A DNA stretch of 64,000 nucleotides from Mangrovibacter plantisponsor (lineage in GTDB: Bacteria > Pseudomonadota > Gammaproteobacteria > Enterobacterales > Enterobacteriaceae), in contig NZ_QGTS01000002.1 of NCBI RefSeq assembly GCF_003182475.1, positions 203,654 through 267,653 of the forward strand, written 5' to 3'. Position 1 is the stretch's first letter; each line of letters starts with the position of its first letter. Positions 41,804 to 51,110 of the stretch are shown one piece after another. A program made the position numbers and the translations under genes. The notes beneath the pieces were generated by a model. That model did no database searches. It saw only the letters and a program-made list of their open reading frames with translations, and had not been told where the DNA came from.

Positions 41804-42862
41804 ATGCAAACACTCACTGAAATACGTCAGACCATCCCGGCACTGGATAGCGCGCGCCAGCTCGAAGCTCAGGCTTACATTGATGGCCTGCTCAAGCCGG
41901 TGGGCAGCCTGGGGCGCCTGGAAGCACTGGCGGTACAGTTGGCCGGGTGCCCGGGGTTAAAAGGCGAACTCAACACCCGTAACAAAGCGATGGTGGTGAT
42001 GTGTGCAGACCACGGTGTCTATGAAGAAGGCATTGCGGTATCACCTAAAGCAGTCACCTGGATTCAGGCTATTAATATGACCCGCCACAACACGGGCGTA
42101 TGTGTGCTGGCCCGCCAGGCTGGCGCTCAGGTGCATGTTGTGGATACCGGTATTGACTATGACCCGATTCCGGGGCTGGTGGATATGCGGGTAGCGCGGG
42201 GCAGTGGCAATATCGCCAAAGAGCCCGCGATGACCCGTGAGCAGGCGCAAACATTGCTGGACCAGAGCATTGCGTTTACCCGCAGCCTGGCAGCCGATGG
42301 GGTGACGCTGTTCGGCGTTGGTGAATTGGGCATTGCCAACACCACGCCTGCCGCTGCGGTGGTTAGTGTGCTGACTGGCGCAGACCCAATGGAAACTGTG
42401 GGTGTTGGGGCGAACTACCCGCTGGCGAATTTACAACATAAAGTGGATGTGGTGCGCAAAGCCGTTCACGTAAACCAACCCGATGTGACGGATGGCCTGG
42501 ATGTGCTTGCCAAAGTAGGTGGGTTCGACCTGCTGGGCATGGCCGGGGTAATGCTTGGCGCGGCAAGTTGTGGTCTGCCGGTGGTGCTGGATGGTTTCCT
42601 CTCCTATGCCTCTGCTTTGGCGGCCTGCCGTATTGCGCCGGAAGTAAAACAGTACCTTATTCCGTCGCATTTATCTGCTGAACGGGGGGCGCGTGTTGCA
42701 CTCAGCCATTTGGGGCTGGACCCATACCTGGTAATGGATATGCGCCTGGGTGAAGGCAGTGGCGCTGCGCTGGCAATGCAACTGGTGGATGCCGCCTGTG
42801 CGATGTACAACGAAATGGGCACTCTGGCTGGCAGCGAGATAGTGTTGCCGGAAAGCCATTAA
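41804..42862 (+). CDS. cobT: nicotinate-nucleotide--dimethylbenzimidazole phosphoribosyltransferase CobT
   Basis: Makes alpha-ribazole phosphate for the lower ligand (352 aa). Motifs [28 protein letters not shown], and the catalytic glutamate in [13 protein letters not shown]. Last gene of the operon; the 34-base gap before it is the largest in the downstream half. Confidence 0.96.
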   Translation: MQTLTEIRQTIPALDSARQLEAQAYIDGLLKPVGSLGRLEALAVQLAGCPGLKGELNTRNKAMVVMCADHGVYEEGIAVSPKAVTWIQAINMTRHNTGVCVLARQAGAQVHVVDTGIDYDPIPGLVDMRVARGSGNIAKEPAMTREQAQTLLDQSIAFTRSLAADGVTLFGVGELGIANTTPAAAVVSVLTGADPMETVGVGANYPLANLQHKVDVVRKAVHVNQPDVTDGLDVLAKVGGFDLLGMAGVMLGAASCGLPVVLDGFLSYASALAACRIAPEVKQYLIPSHLSAERGARVALSHLGLDPYLVMDMRLGEGSGAALAMQLVDAACAMYNEMGTLAGSEIVLPESH

Positions 42863-42871
42863 TCATGGAAC

Positions 42872-42898
42872 AAACTGCCCGCATATAGCGGGCAGTTT
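42872..42898. terminator. terminator of the cob operon, between convergent cobT and hutU
   Basis: AAACTGCCCGC (42872-42882) pairs perfectly with GCGGGCAGTTT (42888-42898) around ATATA. Because of its A/T ends it can serve both strands. Confidence 0.85.
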
Positions 42899-42909
42899 AA
42901 CGGGCTGAA

Positions 42910-44604
42910 TCACTCTTTTGGCAGAATGGCTGGTAAGTCCAGCCCTTTTTCTTGTGCGCAGGCAATAGCTGTTTCATAACCGGCATCGGCATGGCGCATT
43001 ACGCCGGTTGCCGGGTCGTTCCACAAGACACGGCCCAGGCGCACATCGGCGGCTTCGCTACCATCACACACAATTACCACTCCGGCATGCTGGGAGAAGC
43101 CCATACCCACACCACCACCGTGATGCAGGCTGACCCAGGTCGCGCCACCGGCAGTATTGAGTAATGCATTGAGTAACGGCCAGTCGGAAACCGCGTCTGA
43201 GCCATCTTTCATGGATTCCGTTTCACGGTTAGGAGAGGCAACAGAGCCACAATCCAGGTGGTCACGGCCAATTACGATTGGCGCTTTCAGTTCACCGTTA
43301 CGCACCATCTCGTTAAACGCCAGGCCAGCAATATGGCGCTCACCCAGCCCCAGCCAGCAAATACGCGATGGCAGCCCCTGGAAAGCAATACGTTCGCGAG
43401 CCATGTCCAGCCAGTTGTGCAGTGCGTGGTTGTCCGGGAACAGTTCTTTCAGTTTGGCATCGGTTTTATAGATATCTTCCGGGTCGCCAGAAAGGGCTAC
43501 CCAGCGGAACGGGCCTTTGCCTTCGCAGAACAGCGGGCGAATATATGCCGGTACAAACCCCGGGAAATCAAAGGCGTTTGCCACCCCTTCGTCTTTGGCA
43601 ACCTGGCGGATGTTATTACCGTAATCAACCGTAGGCACGCCCATATGCCAGAAATCGAGCATCGCTTTAACATGTTCTGCCATAGAAGCACGCGCGGCCT
43701 GCATCACTTTTTTCGGGTCAGTTTTGCGTAGTTCTTCCCACTCCTGTACTGACCAGCCAATTGGCAAATAGCCATTGAGCGGGTCGTGTGCTGAAGTCTG
43801 GTCGGTAACAATGTGCGGTTTCGGGCCGCCAGCTTTGGCGCGCTTTACCAACTCCGGCACAACTTCAGCCGCATTACCCAGCAGAGCAACAGAGATGGCG
43901 TCCCCTTTGGTGGTGGCATCTTCAATCAGTTGCAGGGCTTCATCCAGAGTGTAGGCTTTGTGGTCGACATAACGGGTGCGCAGGCGGAAATCAATACGCG
44001 ATTCCTGGCACTCGATAGCCAGTACACAGGCACCGGCCATTACACCTGCCAGAGGTTGCGCGCCGCCCATACCGCCAAGGCCCGCAGTCAGGATCCATTT
44101 ACCGCGCAGGCTGCCGTCATAATGCTGGCGGGCGGCTTCAGCAAAGGTTTCGTAGGTGCCCTGGACAATCCCTTGAGCGCCAATGTAGATCCAGGAGCCA
44201 GCAGTCATTTGGCCGTACATCATCAGCCCGGCTTTATCCAGCTCCTGGAAGTGTTCCCAGTTTGCCCAGTGGGGAACCAGGTTACTGTTGGCAATCAGCA
44301 CGCGGGGGGCATCGGCGTGAGTGCGAAAGATTCCCACCGGTTTGCCAGACTGCACCAGCAGCGTTTCGTCTTCTTTCAGGCGGCGCAGGCTGGCAAGAAT
44401 TTCATCAAAACACGCCCAGTTACGGGCCGCTTTACCAATACCGCCATAGACCACCAGGTCATCCGGGCGTTCAGCAACATCCGGGGCGAGGTTGTTCTGA
44501 ATCATGCGATACGGTGCTTCAATCAGCCAGTTAGCGCAATGCAACTCTGTGCCCTTAGGGGCGTGAACCGGGCGGGCAACGGACTGATTGGTTGGTTTGC
44601 TCAT
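42910..44604 (-). CDS. hutU: urocanate hydratase HutU
   Basis: NAD+-dependent hydration of urocanate to imidazolone propionate (564 aa). Typical segments: [33 protein letters not shown] (NAD loop), [15 protein letters not shown], the active-site Cys in [15 protein letters not shown] and [17 protein letters not shown]. Two ATGs lie 6 bases apart; 44604 has GAGG at 8 bases and was chosen. A single-gene unit with its own upstream operator (44674-44683) and sigma-54-like promoter. Confidence 0.96.
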   Translation of the reverse strand: MSKPTNQSVARPVHAPKGTELHCANWLIEAPYRMIQNNLAPDVAERPDDLVVYGGIGKAARNWACFDEILASLRRLKEDETLLVQSGKPVGIFRTHADAPRVLIANSNLVPHWANWEHFQELDKAGLMMYGQMTAGSWIYIGAQGIVQGTYETFAEAARQHYDGSLRGKWILTAGLGGMGGAQPLAGVMAGACVLAIECQESRIDFRLRTRYVDHKAYTLDEALQLIEDATTKGDAISVALLGNAAEVVPELVKRAKAGGPKPHIVTDQTSAHDPLNGYLPIGWSVQEWEELRKTDPKKVMQAARASMAEHVKAMLDFWHMGVPTVDYGNNIRQVAKDEGVANAFDFPGFVPAYIRPLFCEGKGPFRWVALSGDPEDIYKTDAKLKELFPDNHALHNWLDMARERIAFQGLPSRICWLGLGERHIAGLAFNEMVRNGELKAPIVIGRDHLDCGSVASPNRETESMKDGSDAVSDWPLLNALLNTAGGATWVSLHHGGGVGMGFSQHAGVVIVCDGSEAADVRLGRVLWNDPATGVMRHADAGYETAIACAQEKGLDLPAILPKE

Positions 44605-44673
44605 AGTCATTTCCTCTGTCTTGGTATCGCGCAATAGCCGCGGATGAAATTCAGTATTAGCCATGTATAGTCT

Positions 44674-44683
44674 TGTATATACA
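44674..44683. promoter_or_regulatory. candidate HutC operator upstream of hutU
   Basis: TGTATATACA inside TCTTGTATATACATATT, 70 bases upstream of the hutU start and just downstream of the predicted sigma-54 start site. One of five like sites confined to hut promoters. Confidence 0.75.
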
Positions 44684-44699
44684 TATTGGTAAAGTATTT

Positions 44700-44715
44700 A
44701 GCAAAAGCCACGCCA
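44700..44715 (-). promoter_or_regulatory. candidate sigma-54 promoter of hutU
   Basis: Minus strand reads TGGCGTGGCTTTTGCT: TGGC at -24, TTGCT at -12, with exactly 10 bases between GG and GC. Predicted start near 44690, with the candidate HutC operator immediately downstream. Single mismatch in the -24 core (G for A). Confidence 0.55.
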
Positions 44716-44809
44716 GTTTTTTTATTTCTCTGTGTTCAGCTTGTGACAAGGGCCGCAGCTTTATCGCCCACCAGGCGGCGAGCAATGTTGCGCCACAATG
44801 ATGCGTGGT

Positions 44810-44852
44810 TGCACCGTTACCGGGCAGGGGGTTTATGCACCCACATTATGTG
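44810..44852. promoter_or_regulatory. candidate NtrC enhancer sites upstream of hutU
   Basis: TGCACCGTTACCGGGCA (44810-44826) and TGCACCCACATTATGTG (44836-44852) each carry a perfect TGCACC half-site and a weaker inverted half. They lie about 130 and 155 bases upstream of the predicted hutU start, a usual enhancer distance. Confidence 0.4.
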
Positions 44853-44866
44853 GATGTATATACATC
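44853..44866. promoter_or_regulatory. candidate HutC operator upstream of hutC
   Basis: GATGTATATACATC is a perfect 14-bp palindrome 53 bases before the hutC start, suggesting autoregulation. Confidence 0.78.
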
Positions 44867-44918
44867 TTCAATAAACGGGATTACACTCTTAATTAACCGG
44901 ACAATGCAGGGAACCGCT

Positions 44919-45674
44919 ATGACAGAGCAAACCGCCGTATCGCAACTGGTCAATGCCATGGGTGACCAACCCGCGCCCATTTATCAGCGAGTGAAACAGG
45001 CGATTATCAGCCAGATTAACGAAGGGGCGTGGAAGCCGCGTCAGCGTGTACCTTCTGAAAGTGAGCTGGTCGCCCGGCTGGGTGTCAGCCGCATGACCAT
45101 CAACCGCGCGCTGCGTGAACTGACCAGTGAAGGCTACCTGGTGCGCATGCAGGGTGTGGGAACCTTTGTGGCCGAAATGAAAGGCTACACTGCCATGCTG
45201 GAAGTGCACAACATTGCCGAAGAGATCACGCAGCGTGGGCATCGCCACAGTTGCCGGGTACTGGGCATGAACGAAATTCAGGCTGACCCGGCCCAGGCGG
45301 CAGTTCTGGGCCTGGCGACTGGTCAGGCGATTTTCCACTCGCTCATTGTGCATTACGAGAACGATGTTCCGGTGCAAATGGAAGACCGCCTGGTTAACCC
45401 TCTGGTGGCACCGGATTACCTGGCTCAGGACTTTATGACACTCACGCCCTACACCTATTTGATGCAGGTGGCGCCATTAACGGCGGGTGAACATATTGTT
45501 GAAGCGATAATGCCTGATACACCGCAGCGCGAGTTGCTGGAAATGAATGCGGCGGAACCCTGCCTGCTGATTCGCCGCCAGACCTGGAGTGATAACCGCG
45601 TGGTCACCTATGCCCGGTTATTGTACCCGGGCACACGCTACAAACTGCTGGGCCGGTTTAAAGGCCACGGTTAA
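44919..45674 (+). CDS. hutC: histidine utilisation repressor HutC
   Basis: GntR/HutC-family repressor (251 aa) released by urocanate. Residues about 16-85 form the winged helix (YQRVKQAIISQINEGAWKPR, RVPSESELVARLGVSRMTIN); residues about 95-245 are the UTRA ligand domain (MLEVHNIAEEITQRGHRHSC). ATG at 44919 with AGGGA upstream; longer frame not supported. Its stop codon overlaps the hutD stop codon on the other strand (TTAA). Confidence 0.95.
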   Translation: MTEQTAVSQLVNAMGDQPAPIYQRVKQAIISQINEGAWKPRQRVPSESELVARLGVSRMTINRALRELTSEGYLVRMQGVGTFVAEMKGYTAMLEVHNIAEEITQRGHRHSCRVLGMNEIQADPAQAAVLGLATGQAIFHSLIVHYENDVPVQMEDRLVNPLVAPDYLAQDFMTLTPYTYLMQVAPLTAGEHIVEAIMPDTPQRELLEMNAAEPCLLIRRQTWSDNRVVTYARLLYPGTRYKLLGRFKGHG

Positions 45675-46207
45675 CCTTCCTCAATACTGCAAAACAGTAA
45701 CTTTCCGCCCGCAGAAACCGGGCGGATAGTGCTGTGTTCGTTATGCCACCATGCACCCATTCCGGTAACCAGTTCGCTGCCATTCAACTGCCACTCGCCA
45801 CTGAGAACCAGGCAAACGCCACTGCGGCTCTGTTGTGCGCTGTCTGCAACTGCGACGTGCGCGCTACAGGCACCGCGCAGGGTCATAATATTAAAATCCC
45901 TGCTTTGCCCGGTGATGCGTGCCGCACAGGCGCTGTCGCCGGAAAAAGCCAGCGGGGTGTGTAACGCCAGGGGGATTTCTTCGCCATCCACTGTCAGTGT
46001 CACACCCGCGCCTTCCAACAGGGTAATCACCCGGTCAATGCCGTTGAAGCTGGAAAAGGGGCCGTCTTTATCCAGTGTGGCAATGCTGGCCCGCCACAAA
46101 AAGTCGCTCCCTTGTGGCCCGGCAATGGCAATAATTTCGCGGGTTTCTCCGCCACCATTGCGCCAGCGCGTTACGGGTAAGCTTTCAACCGACCACACCT
46201 GAATCAT
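45671..46207 (-). CDS. hutD: HutD family protein
   Basis: A 178-aa cupin-like protein of the HutD family, proposed in Pseudomonas to moderate hut expression by binding urocanate or formylglutamate; the function is not firmly known. Shows TRWRNGGGETREIIAIAG, DFLWRASIATLDKDGPFSSF, GIDRVITLLEGAG. ATGA overlap with hutF, so co-translated. Confidence 0.92.
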   Translation of the reverse strand: MIQVWSVESLPVTRWRNGGGETREIIAIAGPQGSDFLWRASIATLDKDGPFSSFNGIDRVITLLEGAGVTLTVDGEEIPLALHTPLAFSGDSACAARITGQSRDFNIMTLRGACSAHVAVADSAQQSRSGVCLVLSGEWQLNGSELVTGMGAWWHNEHSTIRPVSAGGKLLFCSIEEG

Positions 46208-47556
46208 TGCAGTGCCTCCAGTGCGTTACGGAACCGGGCGGCATAAGTGGCTTCCTGCGGGTGGTGCCCGTCACGAATCACGGCCTGCCCGGCTACCCAG
46301 ACATCACGAATTTCGCTACGTTGCCCGGCGAATAACCAGCGGTTTATCAGTTGGTCGTCCGGGCGGTTTTGTGACCAGTAGTCGGCATTCAGGCACAGCC
46401 AGTCGGCGCGCATACCTGGTGCCAGTTGGCCCATTTGAGCGCCACAGGCCTGTGCGCCACCCATGGCAGCCTGGGTGTAAAGCACATCTCCCACGCTGGG
46501 TGCGCCAGGCTGAACCAGCCGGTTACGATGCTGGTCACGCAGGCGCTGGCTGTATTCCAGCAGGCGTAATTCTTCCAGCACACTGCGTGAAACCTGGCTG
46601 TCGGAGCCAATGCCCCAGCGGCCCTGTTCTGCCAGCCAGTCTGTCGCCGGGAAAATACCATCGCCCAGGTTGGCTTCGGTGGTGGGGCAAAGCCCGGCCA
46701 CGGCACCTGTAGCGGCGAGCCGGGTAATTTCCTGTTGGTCCAGGTGTGTGGCATGAACCAGGCACCAGCGTTTATCTACTGGCATATTCTCCAGTAACCA
46801 GGCAACCGGGCGTGCACCATAGCTTGCCAGGCAGTCATTCACTTCTTTTTGCTGCTCAGCAATATGAATATGCACGGGTGCATCGGACGGGGTATTGGCC
46901 AGAACCTGTGCCATGTCCTGTTGGGTTACGGCTCGCAGCGAATGGAAACACACGCCCTGGTTAAGCAGCGGGTTGCCCGCGGTCAGAGATGACAGGCGCT
47001 GGTATTGTTCCAGCCAGCTCTCTGTGCTCTGAATAAACCGCCGTTGCCCTTCAACCGGCGGCTGCGCGCCAAAACCGGCGTAGCGGTAAAGTACCGGCAG
47101 CATGGTCTGGCCAATTCCTGCGGTGGTGGCTGCCTGAATCAGTGCCTGCAGCATGTCGTCCTGCGGGTAAGGCGTACCGTCAGGCTGGTGGTGCAGGTAA
47201 TGGAACTCAGCAACCTGGGTATAACCCCCTTTCAGCATGTCGATATACAACCAGGTGGCGACATCAGCCATCAGTTCCGGGGTCAGGCGGCCAACCAGGT
47301 GATACATGGCGTCGCGCCAGGTCCAGAAACTGTCCTGCGGATTACCCGCCACCTCGGCGTGCCCGGCCATGGCTGCCTGAAAAGCATGGGAGTGCAGGTT
47401 AGCCATACCCGGTACTACCAGCCCCTGTAACGGAGTGGCGCCATCACTGTGGCTGCCCGGTGTGACGGCGGTTATCCGCCCGGATTCTGTCTCAATGCGT
47501 ACTGCCGTTCGCCAGCCCTCGGGCAACAATGCCCGTGAAGCATAAAAACTCGCCAT
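46204..47556 (-). CDS. hutF: formimidoylglutamate deiminase HutF
   Basis: Amidohydrolase (450 aa) that removes ammonia from N-formimino-glutamate to give N-formyl-glutamate, the step that defines the five-enzyme route. Metal motifs: NLHSHAFQAAMAGHAE, VHIHIAEQQKEVNDC, LVHATHLDQQE and GIGSDSQVSRS. The start at 47556 has AGGGG 8 bases upstream. It leads a hutFD unit divergent from hutIG. Confidence 0.93.
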   Translation of the reverse strand: MASFYASRALLPEGWRTAVRIETESGRITAVTPGSHSDGATPLQGLVVPGMANLHSHAFQAAMAGHAEVAGNPQDSFWTWRDAMYHLVGRLTPELMADVATWLYIDMLKGGYTQVAEFHYLHHQPDGTPYPQDDMLQALIQAATTAGIGQTMLPVLYRYAGFGAQPPVEGQRRFIQSTESWLEQYQRLSSLTAGNPLLNQGVCFHSLRAVTQQDMAQVLANTPSDAPVHIHIAEQQKEVNDCLASYGARPVAWLLENMPVDKRWCLVHATHLDQQEITRLAATGAVAGLCPTTEANLGDGIFPATDWLAEQGRWGIGSDSQVSRSVLEELRLLEYSQRLRDQHRNRLVQPGAPSVGDVLYTQAAMGGAQACGAQMGQLAPGMRADWLCLNADYWSQNRPDDQLINRWLFAGQRSEIRDVWVAGQAVIRDGHHPQEATYAARFRNALEALQ

Positions 47557-47579
47557 GCTTGATCCCCTGTCTCTGTGGT

Positions 47580-47589
47580 TGTATATACA
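47580..47589. promoter_or_regulatory. candidate HutC operator between hutF and hutI
   Basis: TGTATATACA (47580-47589), followed by a further TATACATA, 24 bases upstream of hutF; a weaker TGTATACC lies at 47611-47618. It could control hutFD and the divergent hutIG. No sigma-54 motif was found in this 269-base spacer. Confidence 0.72.
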
Positions 47590-47825
47590 TATACATACTT
47601 TGATTTGTGCTGTATACCCTTCATAGTTCAATTGCAGGCAGGTTGTTTAAGCAGCATCAGCCGTTACAGGGTTCCCGCCAGTGGCCGGAGAGCGATTTTT
47701 TCTTCATTGTGTGCTGCCACTGTCTTAATTCGTTACAGATGAATTGAGCGCTGCTTTGCCGTCTGACTGCAACCCGAATTATGTTGGGCCACTATCATTC
47801 AAACTCATCTGGAGGCGGCAAAACG

Positions 47826-49034
47826 ATGTTGCAATGCGAAACCCTGTGGACCGGTGCAGACCTGGTCACGCTCAAGGACGGTAAGTACCACCTTATCAGG
47901 CAAGGGGCGATTGCGGTGGCAGGCGAGCGTATTGTCTGGGTGGGCGAAGAACGCGATGCGGGCCACTGCCTGCCACAGCGCGTGGAGCAACTGAACGGCG
48001 GGATAATTACGCCCGGCCTGGTTGACTGCCATACTCACCTGGTATTTGGCGGAGACCGCAGTGGTGAGTTTGAAATGCGCCTTAATGGTGCCAGTTACGC
48101 TGAAATTGCCGCCAGCGGTGGGGGGATTATTTCCACGGTGAATGCCACGCGCCAGGCCAGCGAAGCAGAGTTACTCGCTGCTGCCCGCGAACGCCTGCGT
48201 TGCCTGCGCCAGGAAGGCGTTACCACGCTGGAGATAAAATCTGGCTACGGGCTGGAAAGTGACAGTGAGTTGCGCATGTTGCGGGTAATTCGCCAACTGG
48301 CGCAACTGGAACCTGTCGATATCCAGGCGACATTTCTTGCGGCTCACGCCGTTCCGCCGGAATACCAGAACAATGCGGATGGCTGGATTGATTACATTTG
48401 CCAGACCTTATTGCCTGCCGCACACCAGCAAGGGCTGGTGGATGCCGTGGATGGTTTTTGCGAACATCTGGCATTCTCGCCGGAACAAATCACCCGGGTA
48501 TTTAATACTGCCCGTGAGCTGAATCTGCCAGTTAAACTGCACGCTGAACAACTCTCATCTTTGGGCGGAAGCAGCCTGGCGGCCCGTTACCAGGCTATTT
48601 CTGCCGACCACCTGGAATATGCTACCGAAGACGACGTTATTGCCATGGCGCAAAGTGGCACTGTGGCAGTATTGTTGCCTGGCGCTTATTACATGTTGCG
48701 TGAAACCCAAATGCCGCCAGTTGAGTTATTCCGCAAGCATGGCGTACCAATGGCGCTGGCGAGTGATTTAAACCCCGGCACATCGCCGGTGCTGTCGCTG
48801 CGCCTGATGCTGAATATGGCCTGCACGTTATTCCGCATGACCCCGGAAGAGGCGCTGGCGGGTGTGACGCTCTGGGGTGCAAAAGCGCTGGGCAGGGAGA
48901 GTGAATGTGGTTCTCTGGAAGCCGGGAAACTGGCGAATTTTGTTCACTGGCCGGTAAAACAACCGGCTGAACTGGCTTACTGGCTTGGCGGGCAATTACC
49001 CTGCCAGGTCGTTTACCGTGGAGAAAGTGTATGA
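47826..49034 (+). CDS. hutI: imidazolonepropionase HutI
   Basis: Amidohydrolase (402 aa) that opens imidazolone propionate to N-formimino-glutamate. Metal/substrate motifs [46 protein letters not shown] and [14 protein letters not shown] at 47826 with GGAGG 10 bases upstream. Confidence 0.96.
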   Translation: MLQCETLWTGADLVTLKDGKYHLIRQGAIAVAGERIVWVGEERDAGHCLPQRVEQLNGGIITPGLVDCHTHLVFGGDRSGEFEMRLNGASYAEIAASGGGIISTVNATRQASEAELLAAARERLRCLRQEGVTTLEIKSGYGLESDSELRMLRVIRQLAQLEPVDIQATFLAAHAVPPEYQNNADGWIDYICQTLLPAAHQQGLVDAVDGFCEHLAFSPEQITRVFNTARELNLPVKLHAEQLSSLGGSSLAARYQAISADHLEYATEDDVIAMAQSGTVAVLLPGAYYMLRETQMPPVELFRKHGVPMALASDLNPGTSPVLSLRLMLNMACTLFRMTPEEALAGVTLWGAKALGRESECGSLEAGKLANFVHWPVKQPAELAYWLGGQLPCQVVYRGESV

Positions 49035-49840
49035 CACCCTGGTTGTTCCATGAAGGTTCCACTCCGCTACTGATTAGCATGCCTCATGCCGGTACGTCGC
49101 TGACGCCGGAAGTTGAAGCCGGGCTGACAGACCGTGCCCGGTTATTACCTGATACCGACTGGCATATTCCGGCACTCTATGCTTTTGCCAGCACAATGGG
49201 CGCCAGTATTCTTCAGGCTAATTATTCGCGTTTTGTGGTGGATTTGAACCGCCCGGCCGATGACACGCCGTTATACCAGACCGCCACCACTGGCCTGTTC
49301 CCGGATACGTTATTCGATGGCGAGCCGGTATTTCGCCCGGGGCAGGAGCCAGATAAAGCGCACCGGGCCTGGTGCCTGGAGCAGGTGTGGCAGAGTTACC
49401 ACCAGCAACTGGCCGCTACCCTGGCCGCTATCAAAGCCCGTTTTGGCTATGCACTGTTGTTTGACGCGCATTCTATTGCCTCGGTTATTCCCCGCCTGTT
49501 CGACGGGCGGCTGCCAGATTTGAATATTGGCACCAACCAGGGCGCAAGTTGCGCACCGGCTGTCAGTGAGGCGCTGCGTGCCAGTTGTGAAGCCCAGTCT
49601 GCTTATACCTGGGTAATCAATGGCCGCTTCAAAGGTGGGCATATCACCCGCGCTTATGGCGACCCGGCTAACCATATTCATGCGGTGCAACTTGAACTGG
49701 CACAGTGCAATTATATGGATGAAACCCCGCCATTCGCCTGGCAGGAAAACCGTGCTGCCGCACTTCAACAAGTACTGAAATCCCTGCTTGAAGCCCTGGT
49801 TACCAGCGCCCGCGCAGTGGAAGAACCCCACGCCAGTTAA
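49031..49840 (+). CDS. hutG: N-formylglutamate deformylase HutG (Pseudomonas type)
   Basis: Zinc hydrolase of the N-formylglutamate amidohydrolase family (269 aa), giving glutamate and formate. Motifs [51 protein letters not shown] and [13 protein letters not shown]. Not the arginase-fold formiminoglutamase that enteric hutG usually encodes. ATGA overlap with hutI. Confidence 0.94.
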   Translation: MTPWLFHEGSTPLLISMPHAGTSLTPEVEAGLTDRARLLPDTDWHIPALYAFASTMGASILQANYSRFVVDLNRPADDTPLYQTATTGLFPDTLFDGEPVFRPGQEPDKAHRAWCLEQVWQSYHQQLAATLAAIKARFGYALLFDAHSIASVIPRLFDGRLPDLNIGTNQGASCAPAVSEALRASCEAQSAYTWVINGRFKGGHITRAYGDPANHIHAVQLELAQCNYMDETPPFAWQENRAAALQQVLKSLLEALVTSARAVEEPHAS

Positions 49841-49859
49841 CCCTGTCTGTTGTTTGTCG

Positions 49860-49898
49860 CCTCACCACCTGGCCGGGTGGTGAGGGCAGATCTTTTTT
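49860..49898 (+). terminator. terminator of hutIG
   Basis: CCTCACCACC (49860-49869) pairs perfectly with GGTGGTGAGG (49876-49885) around TGGCCG; TCTTTTTT follows at 49891-49898. Confidence 0.9.
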
Positions 49899-49921
49899 GC
49901 CCTGTCTTATGCCATTTTTGC

Positions 49922-49957
49922 TGCCTTGTTATGGTGCGAATGCGTTTTTTTGGTGCG
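49922..49957. promoter_or_regulatory. candidate NtrC enhancer sites upstream of the transporter operon
   Basis: TGCCTTGTTATGGTGCG (49922-49938) and TGCGTTTTTTTGGTGCG (49941-49957), each TGC-N8-GGTGCG-like dyads, about 142 and 123 bases upstream of the predicted sigma-54 start. Eye-made match, 11-12 of 17 positions to the glnA site as I recall it. Confidence 0.4.
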
Positions 49958-50045
49958 TAATTGCCAGAGGTGATTCATAACCGGTATGGGACTTACGCCC
50001 GTAAAAAGCACGGTTTTTCAATAAAATAAAATGGTTTCTTCGAAG

Positions 50046-50061
50046 TGGCATATCAATTGCT
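50046..50061 (+). promoter_or_regulatory. candidate sigma-54 promoter of the transporter-hutH operon
   Basis: TGGCATATCAATTGCT: perfect TGGCA and TTGCT cores with 10 bases between GG and GC. Predicted start near 50072, inside a candidate HutC operator. Confidence 0.6.
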
Positions 50062-50064
50062 AAG

Positions 50065-50076
50065 TTGTATGTACAA
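50065..50076. promoter_or_regulatory. candidate HutC operator at the sigma-54 start site
   Basis: TTGTATGTACAA is a 12-bp near-palindrome overlapping the predicted start site of the transporter operon. Confidence 0.7.
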
Positions 50077-50144
50077 GTAAAGACACACCCATGTGTGCAT
50101 TAACGCAGGTGGTTATGAGTTAACGCCTTTTTTGTGTTTTATCT

Positions 50145-50154
50145 TGTATATACA
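50145..50154. promoter_or_regulatory. second candidate HutC operator of the transporter operon
   Basis: TGTATATACA within ATCTTGTATATACATGC, about 80 bases downstream of the first operator and 89 bases before the binding-protein start. Confidence 0.72.
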
Positions 50155-50242
50155 TGCTTAGTCATTTGTGCCGGAAATTAAGGCACCAGCCCATTTTCAG
50201 TTGTTACCGGCGTCAGCGACCCGGTTATTTCAGGAGCATCAG

Positions 50243-51097
50243 ATGAACGCACTTTCTGTTTCCCGTTTACTGCTGAGTAGCGCGGTTCTTGCTGCACTAC
50301 TTTCCGGCACGCCAGCGATGGCAAAAGAGTGGAAAACCATTACTGTCGCCACCGAAGGGAGTTATGAACCCTGGAATATGACGTTGCCAGGCGGCAAGCT
50401 CAGTGGCTTTGAGCCCGAGCTGATGGCGGATTTATGCAAACGCATGGAAGTGACCTGCAAATTAACTGTGCAGAACTGGGACGGTATGATTGCCGGGCTG
50501 CAGGCAGGGAAATCCGATGTCATCATGGATTCCATTGTGATTACCCCTGAGCGTAAACAAATCATTGATTTTACGGTGCCTTACGCGCAGACACCGGCCA
50601 GCTTCATTACCCTGAAAGGGAATCTGTTGCCGGAAGCCACCGGGGCAGACGCACTGATTAAACTGCACGACGACCCGGCAGAAATTAACCCGGCCATTGC
50701 CAAACTGCGTGCGGCTCTGAAAGGCAAAACCATCGGTATTGCCTCCGGTACTGTCTACACGCCGTTTATCGACAAATACTTCAAAGATATTGCCACGGTA
50801 CGTGAATACAACAGTTCAGCAGACGCCATTCTCGATTTGCAGGCTGAACGTATTGATGCCGTGTTTGATGATGTCACGTTCGCCAACTCCATTATGGGTA
50901 AACCGGAAAACAAAGATCTCACTTTCAGTGGCCCGAAACTGGGTGGCCCGATTTGGGGAGAAGGGGAAGCGATGGGCGTGCGTAAAAGCGATACCGACCT
51001 GAAGGCGAAACTGGATACCGCAATCAAAGCCGCGCTTGCTGATGGCACGGTGAAAAAACTCAGTGAGAAATGGTTTAAAACGGACGTGACGCCGTAA
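50243..51097 (+). CDS. amino-acid ABC transporter, periplasmic binding protein
   Basis: Polar-amino-acid solute-binding protein of the HisJ/ArtI family (284 aa). Signal peptide of about 27 residues (SRLLLSSAVLAALLSGTPAMA), then TVATEGSYEPWNMTLPGGKL, GFEPELMADLCKRM, IMDSIVITPERKQIIDFT and IGIASGTVYTPFI. ATG at 50243 with CAGGAG 6 bases upstream. Being in a HutC-marked operon, the ligand is probably histidine, urocanate or a related compound, but this is inference. Confidence 0.92.
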   Translation: MNALSVSRLLLSSAVLAALLSGTPAMAKEWKTITVATEGSYEPWNMTLPGGKLSGFEPELMADLCKRMEVTCKLTVQNWDGMIAGLQAGKSDVIMDSIVITPERKQIIDFTVPYAQTPASFITLKGNLLPEATGADALIKLHDDPAEINPAIAKLRAALKGKTIGIASGTVYTPFIDKYFKDIATVREYNSSADAILDLQAERIDAVFDDVTFANSIMGKPENKDLTFSGPKLGGPIWGEGEAMGVRKSDTDLKAKLDTAIKAALADGTVKKLSEKWFKTDVTP

Positions 51098-51110
51098 GAG
51101 GGGCACAAAC

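Noticed and set aside
49031..49840. HutG as formiminoglutamase (arginase fold), the usual enteric HutG
   Set aside because: No arginase metal motifs (GGDHS, DAHxD); instead the MPHAGT and DAHSI motifs of N-formylglutamate amidohydrolase, and HutF is present.
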